From Chryseobacterium binzhouense (GTDB taxonomy: Bacteria > Bacteroidota > Bacteroidia > Flavobacteriales > Weeksellaceae): 64,000 nt of DNA. Under the pieces are notes generated by a model. The model was not told where the DNA came from and searched no databases. It saw nothing but the letters and a program-made list of their open reading frames with translations. Location of the stretch: positions 372,001 through 436,000 of the forward strand of contig NZ_VKOG01000003.1 of assembly GCF_007474545.1 (NCBI RefSeq), read 5' to 3'. The translations under genes were made by a program, and so were the position numbers. Below, in pieces: positions 1-8,226 of the stretch (within the stretch, counting starts at the first letter, position 1; each line of letters starts with the position of its first letter).

Positions 1-295
1 CAAAATCTGTAAAGAACCCAATTTGGCACATGTGGTAGATTTCCTGCAGCAAAGTGGGATTTCCGTATTTTCGGCAACAGAAAAAGCCCAAAAGCTTATC
101 TATGATGTAGATTTTACCGAACCGTGCGCTATTGTCATGGGAAATGAAGAAACAGGAATCTCTAAGGAAGTTCTGCATCATTCAGATGAAAAAATAAAGC
201 TGCCGATTGAAGGAAAAACCCAGTCTCTAAATGTTTCTGTAGCATGTGGAGCTATTTTGTATGAAGCGATGAGACAGAAACTCACGAAAATTTAA
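1..295 (+). CDS. TrmH/SpoU-family RNA 2'-O-methyltransferase, C-terminal part
   Basis: This is the 3' end of a gene that starts left of the window; the frame is open from base 2, so the TTG at 23 is an internal codon. The visible ~97 residues carry the SpoU signatures GNEETGIS (motif 2) and LPIEGKTQSLNVSVA followed by LYEA (motif 3). In this family these build the knotted SAM-binding site that methylates a ribose 2'-OH on tRNA or rRNA. Without the N-terminus one cannot separate TrmH-like from RlmB-like members. It ends TAA and is followed by a 72-bp gap before the next gene on the same strand. Confidence 0.9.
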   Translation, partial: KICKEPNLAHVVDFLQQSGISVFSATEKAQKLIYDVDFTEPCAIVMGNEETGISKEVLHHSDEKIKLPIEGKTQSLNVSVACGAILYEAMRQKLTKI

Positions 296-367
296 TTTTA
301 ATCAACATCTACAACCGGTCAGGAAATTTAACTGTAAAAAATACGTCCGGTTTATCAAGAAAAATTT

Positions 368-1414
368 ATGAAGAAAATATTTGCATTAGCCATAATTACA
401 TTAGCCGTTGTTTCATGTAAAAAAGAAACGGCAACCATCACCAAAGTAGATCCCAAAACCGGTAAAACGATAACGGTAGAAGTTCCTGCCGATTCTGTAA
501 AAGAAGTAAAAGCCGATGCTGCAATCAAAGATTCGGCAGGTATTTTCAAGCAGACTTTTAAACTGGAAAAAGGAAAAACATATCCTTTAACAACTTACCA
601 GAGAGACACCAAAACCATGACCGACCCGGACGGAAAAAGCATGAGCGGAACCAGCGAATCTACAGATGAAATGAGCTTTACGGTAAATGATATTAAAGGA
701 AATGTATACGACATGACCATTAATCTGATTGCAAAAAGAAACTCTCAGTCCGCACAAGGAAAAACAATCGTAGTAGATACCCATCAGCAGATTCCGAAAG
801 ATGACAATCTTAAAATGATCTGGAATGTAAATAAAGCGCTCACAGGGAATAAACTGAACATGAAAATGGATACCAGCGGAAAGGTAATTTCCATCACAGG
901 ATTTGATGCAGTTTATACCAAAATTTCTGATGCACTTAAAAATATTGTGAAAGATGCCAATCAGAGAGCAAGTGTTGTGGCAAGTCTTAAAGAAACTTTC
1001 AACGAAAAAGTGCTGAAAGATCAGTTTGAAAAAAATCTGTCTATACTTCCCAAAAAAGGAGTTAAAATTGGTGATAAATGGAATACGTCAGAAAGTGCTG
1101 ATGAAGCAGGAAAAGTAAAAGTTACTTCAAACTATACTCTGAAAAGCGTAGGCAACGGAATTGCCGAAATTTCTATTACCGGAGGTATTCCTAAAAAAAC
1201 AGAAAAGCAAAGTCAGAACGGCATCAACCACAGCATGAGCAGCGAGCTTGAGCAAAACGGAACGATAAAGTTTGACCAAAATACAGGATGGATCCACAAC
1301 CAGAACATCAGTGTAAAAACCACTCAGGTAGAAACCATTTCAGACGGTAAAGAATCTAAATCTATGAAAAGTGTTTCCAACTCTTCTGTAATGGTAAATC
1401 CTTCTTCTAAATAA
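368..1414 (+). CDS. Putative lipoprotein (possibly DUF6263-like)
   Basis: A 348-residue protein with a lipoprotein signal peptide: MKKIF, a hydrophobic stretch, then the lipobox VVSC with Cys17 as the likely acylated residue. The segment just after the Cys (KKETATITKVDPKTGKT) is charged and Lys/Thr-rich. The rest is beta-rich and polar without membrane segments, so a soluble domain held at the inner or outer membrane is expected. Its length and lipobox-plus-repeated-strand character recall Bacteroidota proteins labelled DUF6263, but this is recognition from memory and is unconfirmed. No catalytic motif is apparent. A hairpin follows at 1425-1458, so it is probably transcribed alone. Confidence 0.7.
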   Translation: MKKIFALAIITLAVVSCKKETATITKVDPKTGKTITVEVPADSVKEVKADAAIKDSAGIFKQTFKLEKGKTYPLTTYQRDTKTMTDPDGKSMSGTSESTDEMSFTVNDIKGNVYDMTINLIAKRNSQSAQGKTIVVDTHQQIPKDDNLKMIWNVNKALTGNKLNMKMDTSGKVISITGFDAVYTKISDALKNIVKDANQRASVVASLKETFNEKVLKDQFEKNLSILPKKGVKIGDKWNTSESADEAGKVKVTSNYTLKSVGNGIAEISITGGIPKKTEKQSQNGINHSMSSELEQNGTIKFDQNTGWIHNQNISVKTTQVETISDGKESKSMKSVSNSSVMVNPSSK

Positions 1415-1424
1415 ATACAACAGC

Positions 1425-1458
1425 CTGAGGTTCAATTTTATGTTTAATTGAACCTCAG
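1425..1458 (+). terminator. Hairpin terminator after the lipoprotein gene
   Basis: A 13-bp perfect stem (CTGAGGTTCAATT / AATTGAACCTCAG) with an 8-nt loop starts 10 nt after the stop codon at 1414. The downstream T-run is short (CTTTAAAA), so termination may be only moderately efficient. Confidence 0.7.
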
Positions 1459-1574
1459 CTTTAAAACCGAACATTAAAGTAATAAGGTTATGAAATCGCC
1501 CAAAAGAATTTATATTAAATTATAATACAACAAGGCGATAACTTATGATCTGAAAAAACAATAAATATCTATCT

Positions 1575-1793
1575 ATGAAATTTATTTTTGAGTTAATTCT
1601 CGCAACAATAATTATTTTCTTTGTCTGGAATATTTTAAAAAGAATGTTTTTTAAATCTTTTTACAAATACACAGGTTTCAGACCACAAAATAATCAGCAG
1701 GAAGAAAAGAAAAGCTCAAAACCGAATATTGAACAGAAAGTGAAATGGGATGCAGAAACCGTTGACTATGAAGAGGTAAAAGAGAAAAAATAA
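1575..1793 (+). CDS. Small membrane protein, DUF4834 type
   Basis: A 72-residue protein: an N-terminal membrane segment (about residues 3-22, FIFELILATIIIFFVWNIL), a basic aromatic stretch (KRMFFKSFYKYTGF) and a charged C-terminal tail ending in EEVKEKK. The order helix, Arg/Lys/Phe patch, tail is typical of the small flavobacterial family DUF4834, which is commonly found just before a YfhO gene as here. The next gene begins 29 bp downstream, so the two are probably co-transcribed. Function is unknown; a small accessory of the YfhO membrane protein is a guess from context. Confidence 0.75.
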   Translation: MKFIFELILATIIIFFVWNILKRMFFKSFYKYTGFRPQNNQQEEKKSSKPNIEQKVKWDAETVDYEEVKEKK

Positions 1794-1822
1794 TTTTAAA
1801 AGATTGAAAATTAATCTACCTA

Positions 1823-4372
1823 ATGACCAAAATGGCAAAAAATAAAAACTTAATCTACGTTGCAGCTTCACTGGTTGTATTCTTATTATTGGCATTTTTA
1901 TATTCTACTCCTGTATTTACGGGAAAACAGCTTTTTCAGCATGATATTGTACAATATCGCGGAGGTGCTAAAGAACTCATCGACTACAGAAATAACTTCG
2001 ATAAAGAAACCTATTGGAGCAACTCAATGTTTGGAGGAATGCCTACTTACCAGATGGGGAGCCGGTTTGAGGGAGATATTATCAAAAAAATCGACAGCTA
2101 TCTCAACATTTTGCCAAGACCGGTTAATTATCTATTTCTTTTGTTTTCAGGTTTTTTTCTTCTGGGAATGGTTGCTGTACGAAACTGGAAATATGCCCTT
2201 TTGGGAGCCACATTTTTCGGTCTTTCCACTTATTTTTACATTATTATTGCAGCCGGACACAATGGGAAAGTAAATACTATAGAATATTTTGCTCCGCTTT
2301 TGGCTGGAATTTTACTCGTTTATATCAGAAAAAAATACATTCTCGGATTCATTGTCACTACCCTTTTCTTCGGATTGCAGGTGGCGGCAAACCATCCGCA
2401 AATGACGTATTACCTTTTTCTAGGATTAGGATTTCTATTTATTTCCGAATTGGTAAGAGCCATTCAGAAGAAAGTTCCAATGAAACATTTTCTGATTTCG
2501 TCAGGAATTGTTGCGGCATCACTGGCAATCGGAGTCGGGATGAATTCTCAGAGAATTATGGCAAACTCCGAATACATCAAAGAAACAGTAAGAGGAAAAC
2601 ATATTCTTAATACCGATACCAACACAGCAGGAAATACCGGAATGGATAAAGAAAGTATTCTGATGTGGAGCTACGGAAAACTGGAGACACTGAATCTTTT
2701 TATCCCAAGACTGATGGGAGGCGGAAGCCAGGAACCGGAAGGAAAAGAAATGATGGAAAATGTACAGCATCTTGTACAGGAAAACGTAAGTTCTCAGGCA
2801 GAATATGAAAGAATTGCCAAAGGTTTCGGAAGCCTTACTTATTGGGGAGATCAGCCGGGAACTTCAGGACCTGCTTATCAGGGAGCCGTTGTCTGCTTTC
2901 TGGCTCTTTTAGGATTCTTTTTTGCTCCGAAAAAATACCGTTACTGGATTTTAGGTGCTACTATTTTAACGATTTTATTAGCATGGGGAAGCAACTTTAT
3001 GTTCCTTTCTGATTTCTTTATTGAATATGTTCCGTTTTACAGCAAATTCAGGGCACCTTCTTCTATTCTGGTTGTCGTAGAATTATTATTTCCTTTAATT
3101 GCAATTGTAGGATTATACAGATTTTTCAAGAGTGAAAATCTTGATGGAAATTATAAAAAGAAAATACTTACCTATGCTGGAGGAGGCACTTTGGCTCTAA
3201 CACTTATATTGATCCTTTTTGGAAAATCGCTTTTAGGATTTGCTACCGATAACGAAAAAACCTACTTACCTCCTTTCTTATTAGATTATTTGGTTGATGC
3301 AAGATTTGGAATGTTCCGAACTGATGCCATCAAAGCCTTATTATATGTAGGAATTACTGCAGCAGTTTTATTCTTTGCTTTAAAAGAAAAATTAAATCAG
3401 AATATTGCACTTATCATTATCGGAGCAGTAAGTTTGTTTGATCTTTGGACGGTGAACAAACGTTATCTGAATGATGATAATTACGTTGACAAAATTTTTG
3501 CTGAAAACCCTTTTCAGACTGAAGGTTCAGAGTATCTTGCTGAAAAAGTTGGGGATAACGCCAATCTGCAGTCGATCTTAGCAAGCATTCCAACCAACAA
3601 AGCGCTGGAAACTATTGCCGAAAAAGATAAAAAACACTACAGAATTTACAATCAGGTTTTAGGTGTAACCAGCGAAACCAATACTTCATATTTTAAATCT
3701 TCAGTAGGCGGTTATCATGCAGTGAGACTGAGAAGGTTTGATGATGTAATGAACAGATATATTTCTAATGTTGACAGCATCAAAACACCAAAAATCCTCA
3801 ATCTTCTCAACACAAAATACATGATTTTTGGTGATCCTTCACAACCACAGGTCGTTCCTAATCCAAATGCCAACGGAAATGCATGGTTTGTAAGTGATCT
3901 GAAATTTGCAGGCACACCAGATGAAGAAATAAAATTAATCGGAGAGATTGACACTAAAAAAACGGCAGTAGTCAATGCTGATGATAAAGCCTATTTTAAT
4001 GGTAAAAATGTACAGCAAGACTCTACGGCTTCGATCAATCTCACAAAATACGAACCGAACGAATTAGAATTCAAATCGCAGTCTAAAACCGGGCAATTGG
4101 CTGTTTTCTCAGAGGTATATTATCCTCATGGCTGGAAAGTTTTTATAGATGAAAAGGAAGTTTCTTACATTAAATCAGATTATTTTTTACGTGCGGTGTA
4201 CGTTCCTGCCGGAACTCACAATATCAAAATGATTTTTGAGCCGGAAGTTATCGAAAAAGGAAAATGGATTTCTCTGATTTGTTTCGCACTATTTATCGGC
4301 TTAAGTGCTTTCGGAATTTTCTGGTTGAATAAAAATAAGAAAAAAGAGACACAATTTAAAGAAGAAGCTTAA
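1823..4372 (+). CDS. YfhO-family polytopic membrane protein
   Basis: An 849-residue integral membrane protein with about 12-14 hydrophobic helices: one near the N-terminus (residues 11-28), a dense set between roughly 100 and 530, and a final one near 815-835. Between them lie a large extracytoplasmic loop and a C-terminal beta-rich region (about residues 550-800). YfhO proteins have a GT-C-like architecture (multi-helix core with an outer domain) and in Gram-positive bacteria are linked to glycosylation of cell-wall polymers; the substrate in Bacteroidota is not established. The early segment with MFGGMPTYQ fits the first outer loop, where GT-C enzymes hold catalytic acids. An alternative ATG lies 9 bp inside. 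A glycosyltransferase gene follows 75 bp downstream. Confidence 0.88.
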   Translation: MTKMAKNKNLIYVAASLVVFLLLAFLYSTPVFTGKQLFQHDIVQYRGGAKELIDYRNNFDKETYWSNSMFGGMPTYQMGSRFEGDIIKKIDSYLNILPRPVNYLFLLFSGFFLLGMVAVRNWKYALLGATFFGLSTYFYIIIAAGHNGKVNTIEYFAPLLAGILLVYIRKKYILGFIVTTLFFGLQVAANHPQMTYYLFLGLGFLFISELVRAIQKKVPMKHFLISSGIVAASLAIGVGMNSQRIMANSEYIKETVRGKHILNTDTNTAGNTGMDKESILMWSYGKLETLNLFIPRLMGGGSQEPEGKEMMENVQHLVQENVSSQAEYERIAKGFGSLTYWGDQPGTSGPAYQGAVVCFLALLGFFFAPKKYRYWILGATILTILLAWGSNFMFLSDFFIEYVPFYSKFRAPSSILVVVELLFPLIAIVGLYRFFKSENLDGNYKKKILTYAGGGTLALTLILILFGKSLLGFATDNEKTYLPPFLLDYLVDARFGMFRTDAIKALLYVGITAAVLFFALKEKLNQNIALIIIGAVSLFDLWTVNKRYLNDDNYVDKIFAENPFQTEGSEYLAEKVGDNANLQSILASIPTNKALETIAEKDKKHYRIYNQVLGVTSETNTSYFKSSVGGYHAVRLRRFDDVMNRYISNVDSIKTPKILNLLNTKYMIFGDPSQPQVVPNPNANGNAWFVSDLKFAGTPDEEIKLIGEIDTKKTAVVNADDKAYFNGKNVQQDSTASINLTKYEPNELEFKSQSKTGQLAVFSEVYYPHGWKVFIDEKEVSYIKSDYFLRAVYVPAGTHNIKMIFEPEVIEKGKWISLICFALFIGLSAFGIFWLNKNKKKETQFKEEA

Positions 4373-4383
4373 ATTCTGTACTG

Positions 4384-4420
4384 CCATTCTTCATTCAGTT
4401 TCATTTCATTCAGAATGACA
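4384..4420. repeat. Short intergenic repeat of the GTCATTCTGAA type
   Basis: Read on the minus strand this stretch begins GTCATTCTGAATGAAATGAA and continues into CTGAATGAAGAATGG. That matches the common Bacteroidota intergenic repeat whose core reads GTCATTCTGAA(C/T)GAA. It has internal TGAA iterations and sits between yfhO and the glycosyltransferase gene. Family membership is from memory. Confidence 0.55.
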
Positions 4421-4447
4421 AAAGACGCAGGATTTATATTAAAATTC

Positions 4448-5740
4448 ATGGAAGATAAAAAAATTCTTATCATTACTTATTATTGGCCTCCTGCGGGAGG
4501 ACCCGGCGTTCAGCGATGGCTCAAGTTTGCAAAATACCTTCCTGATTTTGGCTGGAAACCTATTATTTATACCCCTGAAAATCCAAGTTATCCTTTATTG
4601 GATGAAAGTCTGGTAAAAGATATTCCTAAAGATTTAGAAATTGTAAAAACAAAAATATGGGAACCTTATCAGCTTGCCGAAAAACTGAATAAAAGCAATA
4701 AAAAATTCAAAGCCGGACAATTTGATGTAGGAGCAAATCAAAGCTGGAAATCTAAACTTTCAATCTGGGTGAGAGGAAATTTTTTTATTCCTGATGCAAG
4801 AGTTTTCTGGGTAAAACCTTCTACAGAATTTCTTGAAAAATATCTGAAAGAGAATCAGATAGACACAGTTGTTACTTCAGGACCACCCCACTCTATGCAT
4901 CTGATTGGTTTAAATCTAAAAAAGAAATTTCCTGAATTAAAATGGGTTGCTGATTTTCGTGATCCATGGACTGAAATTTCTTACTACAAACATTTAAAAC
5001 TGACCAACAGATCTGATAAAAAGCATCGTTTTCTGGAAAGTGAAGTTTTTAAAAATGCAGATATTACTTTGGCAACAAGTTATACTGATGCAGAAAACTT
5101 CCGGAAAAACGGAGCCAATGCGGTCTGCATCACCAACGGATTTGATGAAGCAGATTCAAAACCTGAAACTCTGAACCTTCTAGAAACTCATGCTAAATTC
5201 ACAATCAGCTATATCGGTGTTTTGGAACAATTGAGAAATCCTGAAAATCTTTGGAAAGCATTAGAAAATTTAGTACAAAAAAACTCAGATTTTGCTGAAA
5301 ATTTCAGCTTAAAATTTGTTGGAAGAATTGATGACAAGATTTTAAATATGATTGAAAACTCCACACTAAAAAATCATATTCTGAATCTGGGCTACGTTTC
5401 ACATGATAAAGCAGTGGTAGAAATGACAAAATCATCACTTCTCCTCATTACCAATTTTCCGGGTGAAACTTCTAAAGGAATCATTCCGGGTAAAATTTTT
5501 GAATATTTAGCGACAGGAAAACAGATTATTTCTTTCGGACCAAAAGAAGCTGATGTTTCTAAAATTTTAACTGAAACAAAAGCGGGAAGACATTTCACTT
5601 TTCATGATTCTGAAGAAATTGAAGATTTTATTTTAAGAAGATTTGAATTGTGGAAAAACGGAGATCTTTCGCAAAGCACTCAAAATATTGAACAGTTTTC
5701 AAGAAGGAATTTAACGAAACAGTTAGTAGAAATATTATAG
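4448..5740 (+). CDS. Glycosyltransferase, GT4-like (GT-B fold)
   Basis: About 430 residues. The N-terminal domain opens KKILIITYYWPPAGGPGVQRW, the usual first strand and glycine-rich loop of GT-B enzymes with a conserved GGxxxQR pattern. Further motifs are VTSGPPHSMH, WVADFRDPW, a linker strand (ISYIGVLEQLRNPENLW) opening the C-terminal nucleotide-sugar domain, and GKIFEYLATGKQIISFGP, the E-x7-E-like donor site of GT4 enzymes. It should be cytoplasmic and transfer a sugar to a lipid-linked glycan or surface polysaccharide; donor and acceptor cannot be told. I prefer the ATG at 4448 over the in-frame ATG at 4415, because the latter lies inside an intergenic repeat and would add an unconserved-looking 11 residues. 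It follows yfhO and may share its transcript. Confidence 0.87.
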   Translation: MEDKKILIITYYWPPAGGPGVQRWLKFAKYLPDFGWKPIIYTPENPSYPLLDESLVKDIPKDLEIVKTKIWEPYQLAEKLNKSNKKFKAGQFDVGANQSWKSKLSIWVRGNFFIPDARVFWVKPSTEFLEKYLKENQIDTVVTSGPPHSMHLIGLNLKKKFPELKWVADFRDPWTEISYYKHLKLTNRSDKKHRFLESEVFKNADITLATSYTDAENFRKNGANAVCITNGFDEADSKPETLNLLETHAKFTISYIGVLEQLRNPENLWKALENLVQKNSDFAENFSLKFVGRIDDKILNMIENSTLKNHILNLGYVSHDKAVVEMTKSSLLLITNFPGETSKGIIPGKIFEYLATGKQIISFGPKEADVSKILTETKAGRHFTFHDSEEIEDFILRRFELWKNGDLSQSTQNIEQFSRRNLTKQLVEIL

Positions 5741-5753
5741 TAGGTAATTTCTT

Positions 5754-6518
5754 ATGAAAACTGTAACCTCTTTTTTTTCTTTACTATTTTTCATACTGTT
5801 TTTGAGTTGTAATAAAAATGAAATGGAGGGAAAAATCCCATTATTAGTTGCCTCACAAGAATTTAATGATTTAAATAAATTAAAAAAAGAATTTATAGTT
5901 TATAGTGACAGCACCTATATTTTCAAAGAAGAATATAGTGAAACAAATCATAATAGAGCAGAAAGATGGGAAGGTAAATTAGAAATAAACAACAACATCA
6001 TTAAGTTCATTCCTTTCCCGCTTGGTTATAATGGTAGTGAAACAGCAGTTTTAAAGAATGGTTTTGTTAAATTTGCTGATGGAAAATACCCTGACAGAAT
6101 GAAAATTGTTCAAACATCTTTATCGGTCAAGAACAATATAGACCTGGAAAATTTTAAGGATTATTCAGTTTTTACTTTTTACAATAATCATCATAATTTA
6201 ACTTGGAAAAAAGAAGTTTCAAATTATGATATAAACACAAATGAACTTATCAAAATAGATTCTGTTTTAAAAAAAGAATTCGAAACCAATAAGAAATTAA
6301 AGAAATACAATAACTATTTGAAGCAGATTGTAGCCGTTAAAAACTCTAAAAATGAAATATTGATACTGACTCATTTTTTCTGTAAAAACAAATCCTTAAC
6401 TGAAACTTATCAGTATCATGAAATAAGTATGATGAATGGAGGAAACTGCAATGTTTATATTGAGCTAAACTTAACAACAGGAAAACTCATTTCTATTAAC
6501 ATCGCTGGAATAGCTTGA
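5754..6518 (+). CDS. Hypothetical lipoprotein
   Basis: A 254-residue protein with a clear lipoprotein signal: MKTVTSFFSLLFFILFLSC with Cys19 followed by NKNE. The mature part is very rich in Lys, Asn, Ile and Tyr, and the DNA is more AT-rich than its neighbours, with long A and T runs. I recognise no family. It starts 13 bp after the glycosyltransferase stop and may be the last gene of that transcript. It abuts the convergent lipoprotein gene at 6519 with no spacer at all. The low GC and lack of recognisable homologues suggest a lineage-specific gene. Confidence 0.7.
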   Translation: MKTVTSFFSLLFFILFLSCNKNEMEGKIPLLVASQEFNDLNKLKKEFIVYSDSTYIFKEEYSETNHNRAERWEGKLEINNNIIKFIPFPLGYNGSETAVLKNGFVKFADGKYPDRMKIVQTSLSVKNNIDLENFKDYSVFTFYNNHHNLTWKKEVSNYDINTNELIKIDSVLKKEFETNKKLKKYNNYLKQIVAVKNSKNEILILTHFFCKNKSLTETYQYHEISMMNGGNCNVYIELNLTTGKLISINIAGIA

Positions 6519-7154
6519 TTATATCGTCCATTCATCATTAATCACAGCAACCAGATAATACTTGCCTTCAATTTCCTCGAAAACAAAACGCAGTGAGTTC
6601 CAATCCATACCGCTGTATTTTTCCGAACCTGCAACGTAATTCTCTGTGAAATCGGCATCAGGATAAATTTCTTTAAGATTATTCAGAGAATTTCCGCTTC
6701 CCTGAAATGTATTGAGTGAGTATTTTGCTTTTGTAAAGTCTTTTTTAAAGACCCATTTTTTAAAATAATGATCAATTGCCGCTCGATAAATTTCTCCCGT
6801 TCCATCACGGCTTCCCCAGGTAAATATAGTTTTTGAAGGAAAGTATTTCTGAAAATCTGCTTTGGAAAAATGCTTGTCTTCATTTCTGTTCACAAAAGCG
6901 TACATAGAAAATCTTACTCCTTTTTCCGGATGAATAAAATCTGAAAAGGTTCCATAATTACCCAGCTTGATTGCCTGAAGCAAATCATCATTCATTTTCT
7001 TTAATATCACTTCTTTAGAAAATAATTTCTGATCAGTTTCTGTTTTTTCTTCAGCCTTTCTGACTGTATCAGACAAAACCGTAGGATTTTCGCTTACTTT
7101 TTTTTCACATGAAATAAAAAAAATCATCATAAATATGACAAAAAAATGTTTCAT
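6519..7154 (-). CDS. Hypothetical lipoprotein
   Basis: A 211-residue protein with a lipoprotein signal (MKHFFVIFMMIFFISC, Cys16 followed by EKK) and a Thr/Lys/Glu-rich linker to about residue 45. A globular domain follows that reads like a small secreted alpha+beta fold of the SnoaL/DUF3828 kind: helices near KKMNDDLLQAIKLGNYGTFS, then strands up to FVFEEIEGKYYLVAVINDEW. That fold assignment is a guess. The stop codon directly touches the stop of the rightward gene ending at 6518 with no terminator between them. There is no neighbour on the same strand, so it is probably monocistronic. Confidence 0.68.
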   Translation of the reverse strand: MKHFFVIFMMIFFISCEKKVSENPTVLSDTVRKAEEKTETDQKLFSKEVILKKMNDDLLQAIKLGNYGTFSDFIHPEKGVRFSMYAFVNRNEDKHFSKADFQKYFPSKTIFTWGSRDGTGEIYRAAIDHYFKKWVFKKDFTKAKYSLNTFQGSGNSLNNLKEIYPDADFTENYVAGSEKYSGMDWNSLRFVFEEIEGKYYLVAVINDEWTI

Positions 7155-7216
7155 AACTAAAAAATTTATCCGATAAAATCAAAACTAATGCCGAGTTGCT
7201 CTAAAGATTTTGCAGA

Positions 7217-7250
7217 TTGACCACCGGGAATTTTTGATTTTGTAAATTTG
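7217..7250 (+). promoter_or_regulatory. Promoter of ypdA
   Basis: TTG at 7217-7219 and TAAATTTG at 7243-7250 with a 23-nt spacer match the Bacteroidota pattern TTG-spacer-TAnnTTTG. The -7 box ends only 4 nt before the ATG at 7255, so the transcript is likely leaderless or nearly so. Confidence 0.6.
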
Positions 7251-7254
7251 TGTA

Positions 7255-8226
7255 ATGGAAATTGTAGACATTCTCATCATCGGAGCCGGACCCATCGGGC
7301 TAAATTGTGCTTTGGAAGCTGAAAAGAAAAATCTCACCTATGTAATTATAGAAAAAGGAACAATCGTAAACTCATTATACAATTATCCTCTTTATATGAA
7401 GTTTTTTTCTACTGCCGATAAGCTCGAAATAGCAGAAATTCCTTTTATTTCAGCAGCTCCAAAACCCGGAAGACAGGAAGCACTGGAATATTATCAAGGA
7501 ATTGCAAGACAGAAAGATCTTAACATCAGGCTTTACGAAAAAGTGGTACAAGTCTCAAAAAAAGAAGAAACTTTTAATATTGAAACTTCAAAATCTAAGT
7601 ATTTTGCCAAAAACGTGATTATTGCGACCGGATTTTATGATATTCCGAATTTAATGAATATTCCGGGAGAACAACTTCCAAAGGTAAAGCATTACTACAC
7701 TGAGCCTTATCCTTATGCGAGACAAAAAGTTGTAGTTGTAGGATCAAGTAATTCTTCTGTAGATGCTGCTTTGGAAACTTATAGAAAAGGTGCAGACGTA
7801 ACCATGATCATTCGCAACTCGACAATTTCTGACAATGTAAAGTATTGGGTAAAACCAGACATTGAAAACAGAATTGCAGAAGGATCTATTAAGGCTTTCT
7901 TTAATGCTGAATTAATTGAAATTAAAGAAAATTCTGTTATTTTTAAAGATGAAACCGGAGCTATCAACGAAATTGAAAATGACTTCGTTCTCGCCATGAC
8001 CGGGTATCTTCCCGATTTTGATTTTCTGAGAAACTCAGGAATTGAGCTGAATGGCGAATGTCTAAACCCTACATACAATTCTGAAACGATGGAAACCAAT
8101 ATCCCTGATCTGTATTTAGCAGGCGTTGTCTGTGGTGGAAAAGACACCCATTTGTGGTTTATAGAAAACTCCAGAATTCATGCAGAAATGATCGTAAACA
8201 ATATTCTTACAAAACAGTCCTTTTAA
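7255..8226 (+). CDS. ypdA: YpdA-family flavin disulfide reductase (putative bacillithiol disulfide reductase)
   Basis: A 323-residue two-Rossmann oxidoreductase. The FAD site is DILIIGAGPIGLNCALEA (from residue 5), the NADPH site is VVVVGSSNSSVDAALE (around residue 160), and the C-terminal FAD contact is IPDLYLAGVVCGGKDTHLW. In this family the enzyme uses NADPH to reduce bacillithiol disulfide and keep the thiol pool reduced. The thioredoxin reductase CxxC pair is absent, as expected for YpdA. No bacillithiol synthesis gene is in this window. The 3' end overlaps the convergent TonB-receptor gene by 4 bp. Confidence 0.88.
   Translation: MEIVDILIIGAGPIGLNCALEAEKKNLTYVIIEKGTIVNSLYNYPLYMKFFSTADKLEIAEIPFISAAPKPGRQEALEYYQGIARQKDLNIRLYEKVVQVSKKEETFNIETSKSKYFAKNVIIATGFYDIPNLMNIPGEQLPKVKHYYTEPYPYARQKVVVVGSSNSSVDAALETYRKGADVTMIIRNSTISDNVKYWVKPDIENRIAEGSIKAFFNAELIEIKENSVIFKDETGAINEIENDFVLAMTGYLPDFDFLRNSGIELNGECLNPTYNSETMETNIPDLYLAGVVCGGKDTHLWFIENSRIHAEMIVNNILTKQSF

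Noticed and set aside
23-295. Complete 90-residue methyltransferase starting at TTG 23
   Set aside because: The frame is open to the window edge and the domain lacks its N-terminal half, so it is a partial gene.
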